The notes below the pieces were generated by a model that did not search any database, was not told the DNA's origin, and was given only the letters and a program-made list of their open reading frames with translations. From Nemopilema nomurai (Eukaryota; Cnidaria; Scyphozoa; Rhizostomeae; Rhizostomatidae), in contig ML133383.1 in NCBI GenBank assembly GCA_003864495.1, forward strand, positions 2,563,560-2,627,559: 64,000 bases of DNA. Reading direction: 5' to 3'. Shown here piece by piece: positions 53,574 to 64,000 of this stretch. The translations under genes and the position numbers were made by a program. The number at the start of each line of letters is the position of its first letter. Position 1 is the stretch's first letter.

Positions 53574-56500
53574 CTGAATTTAAGAAGAGCAATGAATACC
53601 AAGGCATAAATTACAAGCAGCAGTTGAACTTCTTAATCAAGTTATCTCTATGGGCAGGTAACCGATCAACATTCGTTTTCATCCGTTTGAAAATAGTGGG
53701 AATGAATACACAAATAGTTGGTGTTCCATGAATCTTCCACTAGATTTTAACCAAAACAGCCCATACACAGATTTGACTCTAAACTGCATTATGAATAGAT
53801 TTTTTGGAGTGGAGCGTAGTGAGACAATTGCTAGCATTAGCAAGTTCCTTTAAAAATATAGCTTAATCAATAATTTTACCTTGTTTTGCATCCTCCCTTT
53901 CTCTGGCATACCTGGCCTTTTCGTCAGCGAGAAAAATTCGCTCAAGCATCACCATTTCGGAAGAGGACACTTGCAGCTAAGAAGGATGATGGGAAACAAA
54001 TTAACGTGAGTCTAAATACAAATAAACTTCTCGGGCATAAATAATCTTCCGGGCTGGTCAACCTGAGTTTCTTCTTCCAGGCTTGTGGAGTTGGATCAAT
54101 GTCGACAAATAATGAATGCATGGGGTGAAATAAGTGTTTGTGAAAAATGATTATTATGCAATTTCCTGACAAACTTTTCGAAAAAATTAGACAAACTTTT
54201 CGACTCAATAATATACAGAATGCTAGCTTTTTATCTCAATAGTAATATGTTAACTTAATAAAGATTTGTACATCTTGCTGCAGTGACACACACACATAGG
54301 CATTCTGATCTTCATTTGCCACTTTTTGTCAATTGTCGCAAATAGCTTCAAAGTTTGCACTAGGACATGAGTGCAAAAACAAAGTCTATATTCTCATACC
54401 TGGCTTTCTTCAAGCATCAGAGCGTGATACTTTTCAAAGAGCTTCTCCTTCCTCGTTAAAAGTTGCTTTGAAACAATCCCAAAAAGCGCTTCCGCTGAAA
54501 TGAAGAATAGATATTTAATATTGTCGGAAATGAACAAACTAAAAATTTATCTCTCTGCGTTTTGCTCCCCTAACAAAGCTCCCATGTAAAAATACAACGA
54601 TATATAGATTATTTCCATCATAATCCTTTTATTTTTCAATACTTACCAGGCACCTCTAGGTCTTATCAACTGAAGAGCAGAGACTGTATAACCACGATGG
54701 CAATTTAAAAAATATACATAGAGCGAAGTTGAAAGAAAGTGACCTGGCAGGATTAGCCACAACCGCCACTAAAAAATGGCTCCCCTCGCTTTCTAAGTGC
54801 ATAGGGGGCATTCGCAACATTTTCATGATGTCAAAAAGAAGCACTATGATAGAAAAATGAAAAAGAAGAAGAGGAAGAGAACGAAAGGTAAAGAAGAATA
54901 GGAAAGGAAAAAGAAGAGGAGGAGGATAAGAGACATCCCTAATTTGAAAGTTAACTTAACCCCTTAATCAAATTCGGTTGGGTTGCGAAGACAGCAGTTA
55001 GTTAATGTCAAAATTTCTCCTCTATACAACCTACTGCTAGAATATAACCTCTTTCTCTTGCTTGAATAAAACTAATTCTAACAAAAATCTCGAAAGCAAT
55101 GTCAAATGCTTCAATTCAATACAATTTTAAAAAAAACTGATGTAACACACCTTTCTGCCATTCGATCTCGGGTGGTTTCGTCTCCCAGTGCAGGTGGTAA
55201 GGTAGAAGGCGAGAAAGAGCATCCTCAACCGATTTGAATGGCAGCTTGTAATTTGGGTCCAGTACTCGATTCTGATCCGCCTGCAGACAGTGTTTTAATC
55301 TAGTGACGAAAACGATAGAAACCGTGGCAATATGAGTCAACGGACACTTCTAACTGTTTTACAATGACATGACAAAGGTTCTAACTGATAACGGCGGGAA
55401 AGTCCATTTGAGATAAAAGGGACATACCTTAAATGGCATGGAATACAAATTTAAAATACTTTAAATAGCATGGAATACATGGAACTCAAACTATGCAGTG
55501 TCAGTTAGGTCTGTTTACAACTGTCTGAGGCATGGCCGGGGAAACTGCTGTCTAGGATTGATTCTAGCGTTAGGCGCTAATTATCTGCAAATTGTGTTTG
55601 TGGCTTAGCACACTATAATTTTGAAACCCCTAATATCTTGAAGCCTCAGAAATGGAAACAGTAGCAATGATGCACTATGTCTCAGCTAAACTATATGATA
55701 TATTTAACCTGATAATTATTCCGCTTTTCCCATTAAAGAGGACAGGTTTATAGCAATTATGAAACTGTGGATATTCCAAGAAGTAGGTCTTTAAGAATGG
55801 CCACTGAAATAATATCACCACAGGACATATTGTCTTGAGAATCTCTTAATAATCCATTTATATCGCGGTATCAAGAAAAAGATGAATGACCAGATCCTTT
55901 TGGGTTCCAGATAATTCTAATTGCTTTGGAACTATTATTCAAAATGATTCGAGAGACAATAGCGTCTAAGGAAAACAATATACGCTCCGAAGAGAAAGGA
56001 CGGAATTAGTTAATTAGAGTTCAGGGTTTTGTGCTATGTGGCTATCTGTAAAACCTGGTGCTAGCATCACTTCTGGGCATACCTTTTTGACACCTTTGAT
56101 TCATTTGTGTCTTCAACTTTCACTTCTTCTGACGCTGGTCGCTTTACGGATTTGGCTTCCTACGAAGGAGAAATTTCACAAATTGCATAATTTTAACATA
56201 AAAGAAGAAACAGAACAATATTATGATGCACTGAGTCATAGATAAGATATGTTTTCCAATCGTTCTGAATGTTTAAAAACAATTAACATGAGCTGGAATA
56301 TTTAGCTAGATATTAGACGAGGAGCAAAATAATAGCTTGAAATGGTGAAAGATGAAAGGCTTTCTTCATTTTCAAATTTTTTGCTATGGTAAGATATTGT
56401 ACGAATCCTCTCATTTCATAGAGAAGTCTTTTGAACAATACATAACAGTTTTTGCTTCAATATTCAAACTATGGTCTTTGAAGTACTACAGAAGACGAAC

Positions 56501-59500
56501 ACGGTCCTTTGGTAGCAAGATAACTGCCATTATGCAAGGTCTTTATGTCATTGGCTAAAGCAAAGGACCAAGGACAAGGACATGATGCAAAAAAATACAA
56601 ATAGGGTACGGGGGGCCAGTACACAACTGTCAAGCCTGCGACGATAACTACCACTTCAAAGAGAATGACAAATATGACAATTTCCTTTTCATTCAGCCCC
56701 AGGCACTTGGGAGGGGATACCCCGTATCATGTTTTGTTCTGTAGCTTCAGTTTCATTCTCGTATCAGAGAGACCGAAAGAATTATACTCTCTGGGTTACA
56801 GAGGTTTGAACTGTCTTGGCATAACTCTAGCCCCCATCGTCCCCCAGAGCTTCAAATCAAGTGGAAGTTTTGCTGGAGATTGCATACAATCATATTGTTC
56901 ATGATTTCAGGACACTGTAATTTTAGAAAGGGTTAAAAAGAAGGCTGACACCAATAGCGAAGTATGGAAAAACGACCTGGGTGTGCGAAGAGGCTCGCTT
57001 GTTGGTGAATGTGATCTGCATCGTAATATCAAAACAAAAAAAGTGTCACAAGAATGCCGCAAATAACTTACCGACTTTGGGCCTTCCGTTTCCTGTTTGA
57101 TTTGCACAATCAGCTTCATTAACGGCACTGCCTGCCCCTTACTGACGTACTCCTGCTGTTTCTTAACGAGCAAGTTTCTCTGCGCTGACGTCAACTGAAG
57201 CAGCAGCTGCTGCAACTTCTTCGTCTGGATTGCCTTCTGCTGTTCCGAAATCGCCGCAACCTTACCGACCGTAAGATCCAACGGTTTTACGACAATATTG
57301 GGCGCAGTAGCGTTCTGTATCCTTATACCTTGCGCCGCGTTTGCCTTTGGCGTAACATGCTGTTGCAACTGGACTTGCTTAATGATGTTCGAGCCGGAGT
57401 TTGCTGTCGTGGTGAGTATGGGCAGGTTGACGCGCTGCGCACCACCACTGCCGGACGCAACGAAGATTTGCTGGGCATTGTCAGCCGCACCTTTAGCGAC
57501 ATTCGTCTGAAGAAAGAACTGCATGCCCTGCGTTACGATGGGCATTACGAACTGATTGACATTGTTCTGTTGCGACGTCGATAGTATCGTACCAGCCGGT
57601 AGCTGCTTCAGGGTTACGGTCTGCATGTTCGATGTCGTTGGCATGGTGGACATTGAGCTTGCGCCGATACTGGTTTCGCCCTGCGACGCAATCGGTTTCG
57701 GCTGCACGGCCTGCATCTTCTGCATGATCTTGCCCGCAAGAAGCTTTTGCTGCAGCTCAAGGAGTTGCGAGGTCGATAACTGTTTCGGCATGAATAACTG
57801 GAGTGGCGCGCCTTCCTGAGGCATCGCTGCCGGGGCCTGTGGACTGGAGCGGCCTTGTTTCGTATTCCCCTGCTTGCTCGCGTTCTGCCGATTAATAATG
57901 CTCTGCACGTTTTGCCCGATAATATTGGCGCGCATATTCTCGTTCGCCTGCTTCGGTAACAACGACTGACTATCATTTGCAACCTTCAGGACTTGCTGCA
58001 TGAGTTGCTGTTGCGTCATCCCCCTGCCCCCGGAATTCAGAGCTGCGTTTGAAAGCTGGCCAGCATTCTGGTTCGTGAGAACGACATTCTGGGGCAGGGG
58101 GGATTGGTTCTGCCTGGCAGGGAGTATTTGCACGGCGTTGTTTTGCAGTTGCACGTTTAAAGTTTGGATCTGGTCATTCAAGTTTTGCGCCGTTGCATTA
58201 GGCTGTTGGCCAATCCCGATGGTGACTGTTGATTGGTTGGTGTTCTGAAGCTGATGCTGCGTTGTAAACGATTGCTCCTTAGCAGTGGTATCAATGACAT
58301 CAGTCACAGACTGCGCGGCAGCTTGACTCAAACGAAAAAGTTGTTGCAACGCAACGCTTTGGTTCGCGACAGTAGGCCCATTGCTTTGAGCGTTCACCGC
58401 GCCAGTTGCTGCGTTATTCACAACATTTGATGCTGCGAAGGAGAAACCAGCATTGGTGGCGCCCAACTGGGAATTCGATGCGCCTAGTCCGGCTTGTTGC
58501 AGGGACGCCTCCGCATTGGCTTGTTGCGTTACCATGCTCTCTAGGTTTTTGATTTGATTTTGCTGGGAGGGAAAATGCGACAATTTCAAAGTCTGTGCAT
58601 TCACTGCGTTTGCTAATATCGTTTTATCGCTGCCCTTACTTCCAGGGGCCACTGACGCCATCCCTGTTTTTGCGAAAAATGCTTTCGGCTGGGCAGCAGG
58701 CCTAACAATCTTAAGCAAGTCTGCATTGTTTACGGGCGAAGCAGCCTGACCCTGGAAAATACTAGCCGCAGTGTTGGTCTGCGTTAGCACCTTCGCTTGC
58801 GGTTGCGCAACGTGGTTGATCATAGTACTTGGTGACTGGGCGATTCCGAGGCTGGCTGCGGACGGCTTGGCCTTGATTTGCGTTTGACGTGCTCTGATTG
58901 GAGCGAGCTTCCTCTGTTGCTGTGCTGTTGCGGCCTGTTGCTGGCTATCAATTATTTCTGTCACTTGCGACAACGCACTTGTCACTACGGCGCCACTCTG
59001 GTTGCTCAACAGCTGTTGCATACTTGCGGGTAGAACTAGCCGCTGTTGCGCTGGCTGTTGCGTATACTGCAACGCATTTTGCTTCGTTTGCTGTTGCATT
59101 TGTTGCTGTTGTTGCTGTAACTGCTGTTGTTGTAGTTGCTGTTGCTGTAACTGCTGTTGTTGTATTTGCTGTTGCTGTTGTTGCAACTGCTGTTGCAGCT
59201 TCAATTGCTGCTGCTGTTGCTGTTGTTTCAGTTGCTGTTGTTGCAGCTGTTGTTGCTGAAGCTGCTGCAGTTGCTGCTGCTGTAAGCTATGACTGATACT
59301 CTGCGTCACGGCCAGGGGTTGCTGCCCATTGCTGTTAACAAAGACATAATTGCCGTTTATGTTGGTTGGAAGAATCATGGATTGGGTGGCAGGTTGACTA
59401 GAGGCTGCGGAGAGCCCCTTTGAAATGATGTTGGGCATTCCCTTTTCCTGCTTCGCAGCCACACTTTGCGGGTGGGATTTGCTTGTCCTGGGAGTGTTCG

Positions 59501-60445
59501 GGCTGTTTTGAAAGGAAGCTTGTAGTCCATTAGACAGCCCTTGGCCGGCCGGGAGGCTGCTTGAGCGGCTGTAGTTTGTAGACTGCTGCCTGGTAAAGTG
59601 TTGTGTAGATTACTGGGAACCCTTTGGCTTTGCAATGAATGTGTACTTATCTTTGCAGGTGCTTCTTGAAATGATGGCTTCTGAAGAGAACTGGTTATAT
59701 ATATACCCTGGTTTGATGCGATGTCTAGTTGGCCCACCGACAAGGCATGACTGCTGGATACTGTAGCCTGTCTCAGTTGGGCGTTTGCGTATTGTGAAGA
59801 ATTTGATGCTAGTTGCGATAGAAGAAGATTGGCTTGGCTTATTGAAGTACCAGAGTTCATCAGCATGAACGAGTTTGCATCAGTGTTCTGTTGGCCCTGT
59901 AATATTGACACTGCATTTCCTTGACTGGCAAGTAGCTAGAAATGTGGAAAATATAGATTAGCTATACAACTAGCCTTGCACATGAACATTTCCAACAATT
60001 AAGCCATCAATTTAAGCCCACCAGGTTAAGCTCAATAACCTTGTACATAAAATGCTTCACCAACGGAGCCATCGGCCAACAAATGCAACAGATCTAGCAA
60101 CATGGAATCACAAGATGCCCTAAGCTGTTCGGCTAAAACAGACTTAAACTGTTAATACGGTGTGAAAGCTCAGTTAAAAGAAGGGCCAGTATAGGAGCTC
60201 AGCCTCCGCTGCCATATCACAGGGTTTTTTCCTTCTTGAAGGCTGCACTTCAACCATAGAGGACATTTCACACTAGGTTATTGTTAGATGTCCCAAACCA
60301 CAATCATTTCATTTAGTTAAATCATATCTATATTATATTTTTTGCTACAAATCCTTCTTTGTAACTTTAACTTCAACCAAATAAGATCTAGCAACAAAAA
60401 CTTACCTGTGCATTGCTTAGAAAATCGTTCAAAGCCTGTGGATCA
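52843..60445 (-). CDS. BICRA: BICRA/BICRAL (GLTSCR1) orthologue, ncBAF subunit; 5' end missing
   Basis: Seven minus-strand exons: 60406-60445, 57072-59935, 56083-56159, 55151-55299, 54400-54494, 53880-53976 and 52843-53573. All junction phases agree, giving about 1,350 aa. The family is the defining subunit of the non-canonical BAF chromatin-remodelling complex, with BRD9. Evidence is the N-terminal DPQALNDFL motif shared with vertebrate BICRA, a huge Q-rich middle and the GLTSCR domain (VLDPNYKLPFKSVEDALSRL through SSSEMVMLERIF). The first exon (family MDDEDGRCLLDVIC) should end in TG before 60446 but was not found and may lie beyond 64 kb. Within the big exon the reading frame changes once between 59375 and 59612 with no plausible intron. 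Nuclear. Confidence 0.92.
53234..53323 (-). repeat. 18-bp coding tandem repeat (REEDED units)
   Basis: On plus, cgatcttcatcttcttca occurs four times in perfect tandem from 53234, with a fifth variant copy to 53323. In the gene frame each copy encodes a six-residue acidic unit. Confidence 0.9.
53880..56159 (-). CDS. BICRA: BICRA GLTSCR-domain exons
   Basis: Exon 56083-56159 (EAKSVKRPASEEVKVED), 55151-55299 (LKHCLQADQNRVLDPNYKLP and SVEDALSRLLPYHLHWETKP), 54400-54494 (EALFGIVSKQLLTRKEKLFE, then KYHALMLEESQ) and 53880-53976 (LQVSSSEMVMLERIFLADEK). These reproduce the conserved GLTSCR domain, which in vertebrate BICRA/BICRAL docks the protein to BRD9/SMARCD in ncBAF. Human BICRA has the equivalent SPSAEMVMIDRMF motif. 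Confidence 0.92.
57072..59935 (-). CDS. BICRA: BICRA glutamine-rich large exon
   Basis: Starts after acceptor ccacatttctag with LLASQGNAVSILQGQQNTD, continuing DPQALNDFLSNAQ of the previous exon. It ends at KQETEGPKS|gtaagt. It is rich in Gln, Asn, Ala and Ser, with a polyglutamine/Leu block at 59095-59280 (CAA and CAG mixed). Near the end is a conserved helix, LTSAQRNLLVKKQQEYVSKG. The first roughly 330 nt are read in one frame and the rest in the -1 frame. Confidence 0.85.
59095..59280 (-). repeat. CAG/CAA polyglutamine repeat
   Basis: Impure array of CAA/CAG with interspersed CTG/TTG/AAG codons, coding Gln with Leu, Lys and Met interruptions. On the plus strand it reads as alternating open frames of Cys/Ala/Val that are shadows, not genes. 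Confidence 0.85.
60406..60445 (-). CDS. BICRA: BICRA N-terminal motif exon
   Basis: Between acceptor ttcttctag and donor CAG|gtaagt, 40 nt encode DPQALNDFLSNAQ. The first base completes a codon, expected TGT (Cys), of the missing upstream exon. Confidence 0.85.
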
Positions 60446-63400
60446 CTAGAAGAAGAGTAAGAATTGTCATTTTCAAGAATGGAAGTAGAATATCAAATAG
60501 AACTTATAATACTTAGTTCCAATCTGGCACAAGCGTGACAAAGAAACACGACTGAATATTCTTCAAGAACTTTTAAAAAAATCTTTAAAAAGTTGAGAAT
60601 GTAAGAAAGAAAATAAATACAGCATAGCATTGAAGAAAGAATGAAGGAAACTGAGATGAAATTGCTAACAGAACGATTATTCGATGGACTAGACAAATGT
60701 GCAAAACATACTGATAAAAACAACAGGATAACTGAAATTTTTCATTATTCCAAGTAGTACGGAAATGATCTAAAACTTAAGTTTCATGCTTATGAATACA
60801 GATTCCATGCAGACTATTCAGAACAAAAAATGGACAAGGCATAAATGCCATTTACTTTATTTTGCCAAGAAAATTATCCAATAGGTTTAGCACTACTTGC
60901 TCAATTTCCATTTAGTGAATGACACCTTGTTATATTGTGAGCCAACATTTTTGTCTATTCATTTACCTTAGCTTTTTATACGCATTGAAAAATTACCTAT
61001 GACCTGTTCTGCTTTTATATTTATATTTTCTTACTTTTTTATGTTTTTAGAGCAATAAGGCATGCATCATTTTCACTTAGGTCAAGCTTTGACTTTGAAT
61101 AGTGGCTCCTAATCAGACATATTTCCAGTTATTTTGTAACCTTGCTATGTCGTATGTGCTATGTCCTTTATCATTCTGACATTGTTATTTGTTTAGCAAA
61201 TAACTTTTTCAAAGATAAATTTTTCACAGAGCTACGTAAAATATGAAGTTAAATTGCAAGTAGTGATATTTAGTGGCCTATATATATGTGTCTTAATCTG
61301 TAACTTTTGCTTTATTTTGGTGCTTAATAATTCCAGAATCTTCAAATTTAGTAACCATTCATTAAATTAACGAAATGCTGTTACTTTTGGTTTCGTTTTC
61401 TTTCAATGGAAGTCACATAAGCATTCAACTGATTTATATCAGAGGACATTCAACTAAATGCTATATTAAAAATGATTCAGGAGTGTCTTTTTTAGTTTCT
61501 GTACTTCTAAAATATTATTGTAGATATCAATTAAGAATAGAACAGAAATGTGTAGAACATAAATTCTGAATAATCTTAAATTAACAAGTAGAGAACTAGT
61601 ACTGTGAAATTTTTAAGTGTGAGACTTTCAACACTAATATATCCTGGAGACACAAAACAAATAGCTTTCTCAGACCAACACTCTCATTTACTGCCAAGTA
61701 TCACAAGTGTTTGTAGTTAAATAACTTTTTTGCAGGCTTTACTGGGAATGGCTTGTGGTCACTATCGCACGACTTTGGGTATGCCTTTCTGTGCAACTCA
61801 TTGCACAACTTGGGGTATGCCTTGTTCTGGTGTTAGTGAGATATTTAATATGTCAGTACATGATTTACCAGAAAACTTTCAAACTCCCATCATTTGTCAT
61901 TTGATAATAACCAATTACATCTTGTTGCATGATATCCATTGTTTTCAATTGATGTCATTATTACTACATAAGTGTCAATGGCAAATCAAAAAAATATCAC
62001 TCTTTTAATTAACAAGGTCAAGAAAATACTGCTGATCCATGTTTAACATTAGTGAGTTTATCCTTGGTTTTTGAATGGTTTTGAAAAACGGCATCGTTGG
62101 CACAAGAAAATGCAATGAGCAATGAAGGAACTGAGCACTTTCTCGGCCAAGGAGGGTATTGTGGAGATGTTCGAGTCAAAGCAGTGCATTACAAAACTCT
62201 TATAGAAGATAGGCCTACCTAGATGATTTGCAGCAGGGGCTGTAAATGGATGAATTTGCCAAACAAAATTCTATGAATTTTGAATATGAAAACAGCTATA
62301 TACTATGAATCTTAACTGTTCAATATGACCTTGTCAATTACAAGCCAATAGGATCCTTTCATCAAATTTGACATTTTGCCACTTTTGCTTATTTTACATC
62401 AGCCACACCACCTGTTATGTTCTAATCCTACTTGTAAACTTGCAGTTCCTTGTGCATAGAGTTATCATCCTTTCTGCCTGGTATTTCTTTGATTTAGCTT
62501 TGACAGTACTTTATACACAGCAATATACTATATATAGTCAAAATATGCATCCACCGACAATTAATAACATTCACTGACCATCCATAAAAATTTACCAACC
62601 ACGTTTCCAAAAGTGGAGGGGGGTGCACTGCCACCCCAAACCCACCTGTGTACATGTTTATTGCTTTCCTACTTGAAGGAAGTTCTTCTCCATCAATATC
62701 TACATGATATTACTAGTTTTTCAACTGAAATGCTCAAGGAGTGTTATTTACCAGACACCTGTCTTTGTGTTTATCAAAGATGTTATAAATAAGAGACCTT
62801 CACCTCTTTATACAGAACATGCTAAGAAACTTTTATATTATCCTCTTGAAACTTGCGATAAGAAGGACATGTGTTTTACTTACGAAACAAGAAACAAAGG
62901 TCTTTAAAATATGAGGGGGAACAATAGCCTGCCTCTGGAAAATTGATCCTTTGTCTGGAAGTTATTGCAAATTGTTCTTTTCTTTGCATTCTTTCTGCAT
63001 AAAATTGCCCCCGCCCCCTTTTTGGTCAGGTCAGAGGCCTTGAATAGCCAGATATGTGCTAAAAATAACTCATGTAAAAACCATGGAGGATTTGATGCTT
63101 ATTAAATGCAGTAATAAGCAATGATGATGCAAGAAACAGTATGGTATTTTTGAAAGTATTCTTGAAATTCACTTGTCAAAAAGGAGAAAAGTGCCTCTAA
63201 TGATATTTTCTTGATTTGTTTGCAAACAGGATTTATCTTTTGCTATTTTTTGAATGGCATTGTACTGCTAGTAATTTATTTTCCTTCTGTTGGTACTCAA
63301 TATGAAAGAATTAACAACAGCCAACAATTGCAAGAGCTCACACAGTCAAACTAAGAAGACCTTTTTCTAGCCTGTGGTTTTTTCCAAGGAGGCTTATTGG

Positions 63401-64000
63401 ACTATCATCAGGTTCCTGCAGAATCTTAAAACAATTACCAGCTGTTTGCCATTTCTTATGCCTTCATTAACAACTGGTGAAACTTCAATTAAAATGTAGC
63501 TGCCTGTGATGTTTCAATTAATTCATATGCATTCCTCTGTAACTATTTGTCTGTTGTCTTAGATTGAATGACAGGGAATCTGTCAATAATTCTAGAAAAG
63601 CATGCGTTTTAAACATATGAAAATTCAATCTGTGACATATTGGGATGTAAGTGATGGTGAACAAATATTGGGAATACTGGGAATAGCAGGTAAAAGTAAA
63701 CCATGCAATATTTTTGCTAGCATTGGAATCACAAGTGTTTAGTGTTTTGCTAGCATTTTATTATTTGACTAATTTGACAAAGAAACTAAGCTTATCATAT
63801 GTGATCTCAGCTCTTTCCTGAATTGCTTGATTTCTTTCAAAATATGCAGCAATAGCAATATTGAAAACTGTTGTACTGGATATGTGTCAATAAATAGCTT
63901 GTCTGTTTTATACCAATGTCCCATTTTGGTGATCTCATCTAGTTGTTTCCATTTCAATTAATTTCCTCATTTTAGTCATAAAAATTAGTTACGCATCGTC
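60446..64000. other. Probable first intron of BICRA
   Basis: No exon matching the expected BICRA N-terminus was found on the minus strand. Short open frames and simple repeats only. A small imperfect duplication around 61760-61830 (cgactttgggtatgcctt / caacttggggtatgcctt) was seen. Confidence 0.45.

Noticed and set aside
56907..57071. Extension of the BICRA large exon past KQETEGPKS
   Set aside because: A strong donor (TCG|gtaagt) and in-phase next exon show this is intron; the extension has no family resemblance.
58898..59296. Long plus-strand open frames opposite the polyglutamine block (Ala/Val- or Cys-rich)
   Set aside because: They are antisense readings of CAG/CAA repeats in the BICRA exon and have no splice or start context.
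62747..62790. Possible BICRA first exon with donor TCTG|gtaaat
   Set aside because: Phase would fit a TG-ending exon but the translation has no resemblance to the BICRA N-terminus and no ATG.
1..64000. CRISPR arrays, operons, rRNA or tRNA genes
   Set aside because: No spaced repeat arrays or recognisable RNA genes were seen; the window is intron-rich animal DNA.

Overview
This is eukaryotic, metazoan DNA. It is AT-rich and intron-dense, with short exons joined by GT-AG introns of about 0.2-4 kb. Many mononucleotide G/C runs and AT microsatellites are present, along with a decayed non-LTR retrotransposon. The gene content (receptor guanylyl cyclase, MOB3, BICRA/GLTSCR1-type ncBAF subunit, C2H2 zinc-finger protein, EamA transporter) is that of an animal. 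The retrotransposon type and gene style suggest an invertebrate, possibly a cnidarian; that assignment is inference. Exon boundaries were read by hand from splice signals, reading phase and family resemblance, with no alignment or transcript data.

Layout, left to right. 2.3-8.7 kb (minus): a six-exon EamA/DMT membrane transporter; a possible extra terminal exon lies at 1.0-1.2 kb, and a LINE reverse-transcriptase relic sits in an intron at 4.2-4.65 kb. 10.8-14.3 kb (minus): a complete eight-exon MOB3-type MOB kinase activator of about 217 aa. 15.9-18.4 kb (plus): a C2H2 zinc-finger gene, divergent from MOB3 across about 1.6 kb. 19.7-34.0 kb (minus): a receptor guanylyl cyclase of about 21 exons, convergent with the zinc-finger gene, with signal peptide, ligand-binding domain, one membrane span, kinase-homology domain, coiled linker and cyclase domain. 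34-52.8 kb: gene-poor, with only weak orphan-exon candidates. 52.8-60.4 kb (minus, 5' end not found): a BICRA/BICRAL orthologue with a glutamine-rich central exon, the GLTSCR domain split over several exons and an acidic tail built partly on an 18-bp tandem repeat. 60.4-64 kb: probably its first intron.

The genes are unrelated housekeeping or signalling genes and form no pathway together. No novel multi-gene system was found. The most useful observations are single-nucleotide frame discrepancies in otherwise well-conserved exons of the BICRA and cyclase genes. These suggest homopolymer errors in the assembly or real allelic frameshifts, and they would break automated gene models here. Other points are a likely GC-AG intron in the cyclase, a 48-nt poly-G run, and a weak candidate three-exon orphan ORF containing a perfect NRF1-like palindrome.
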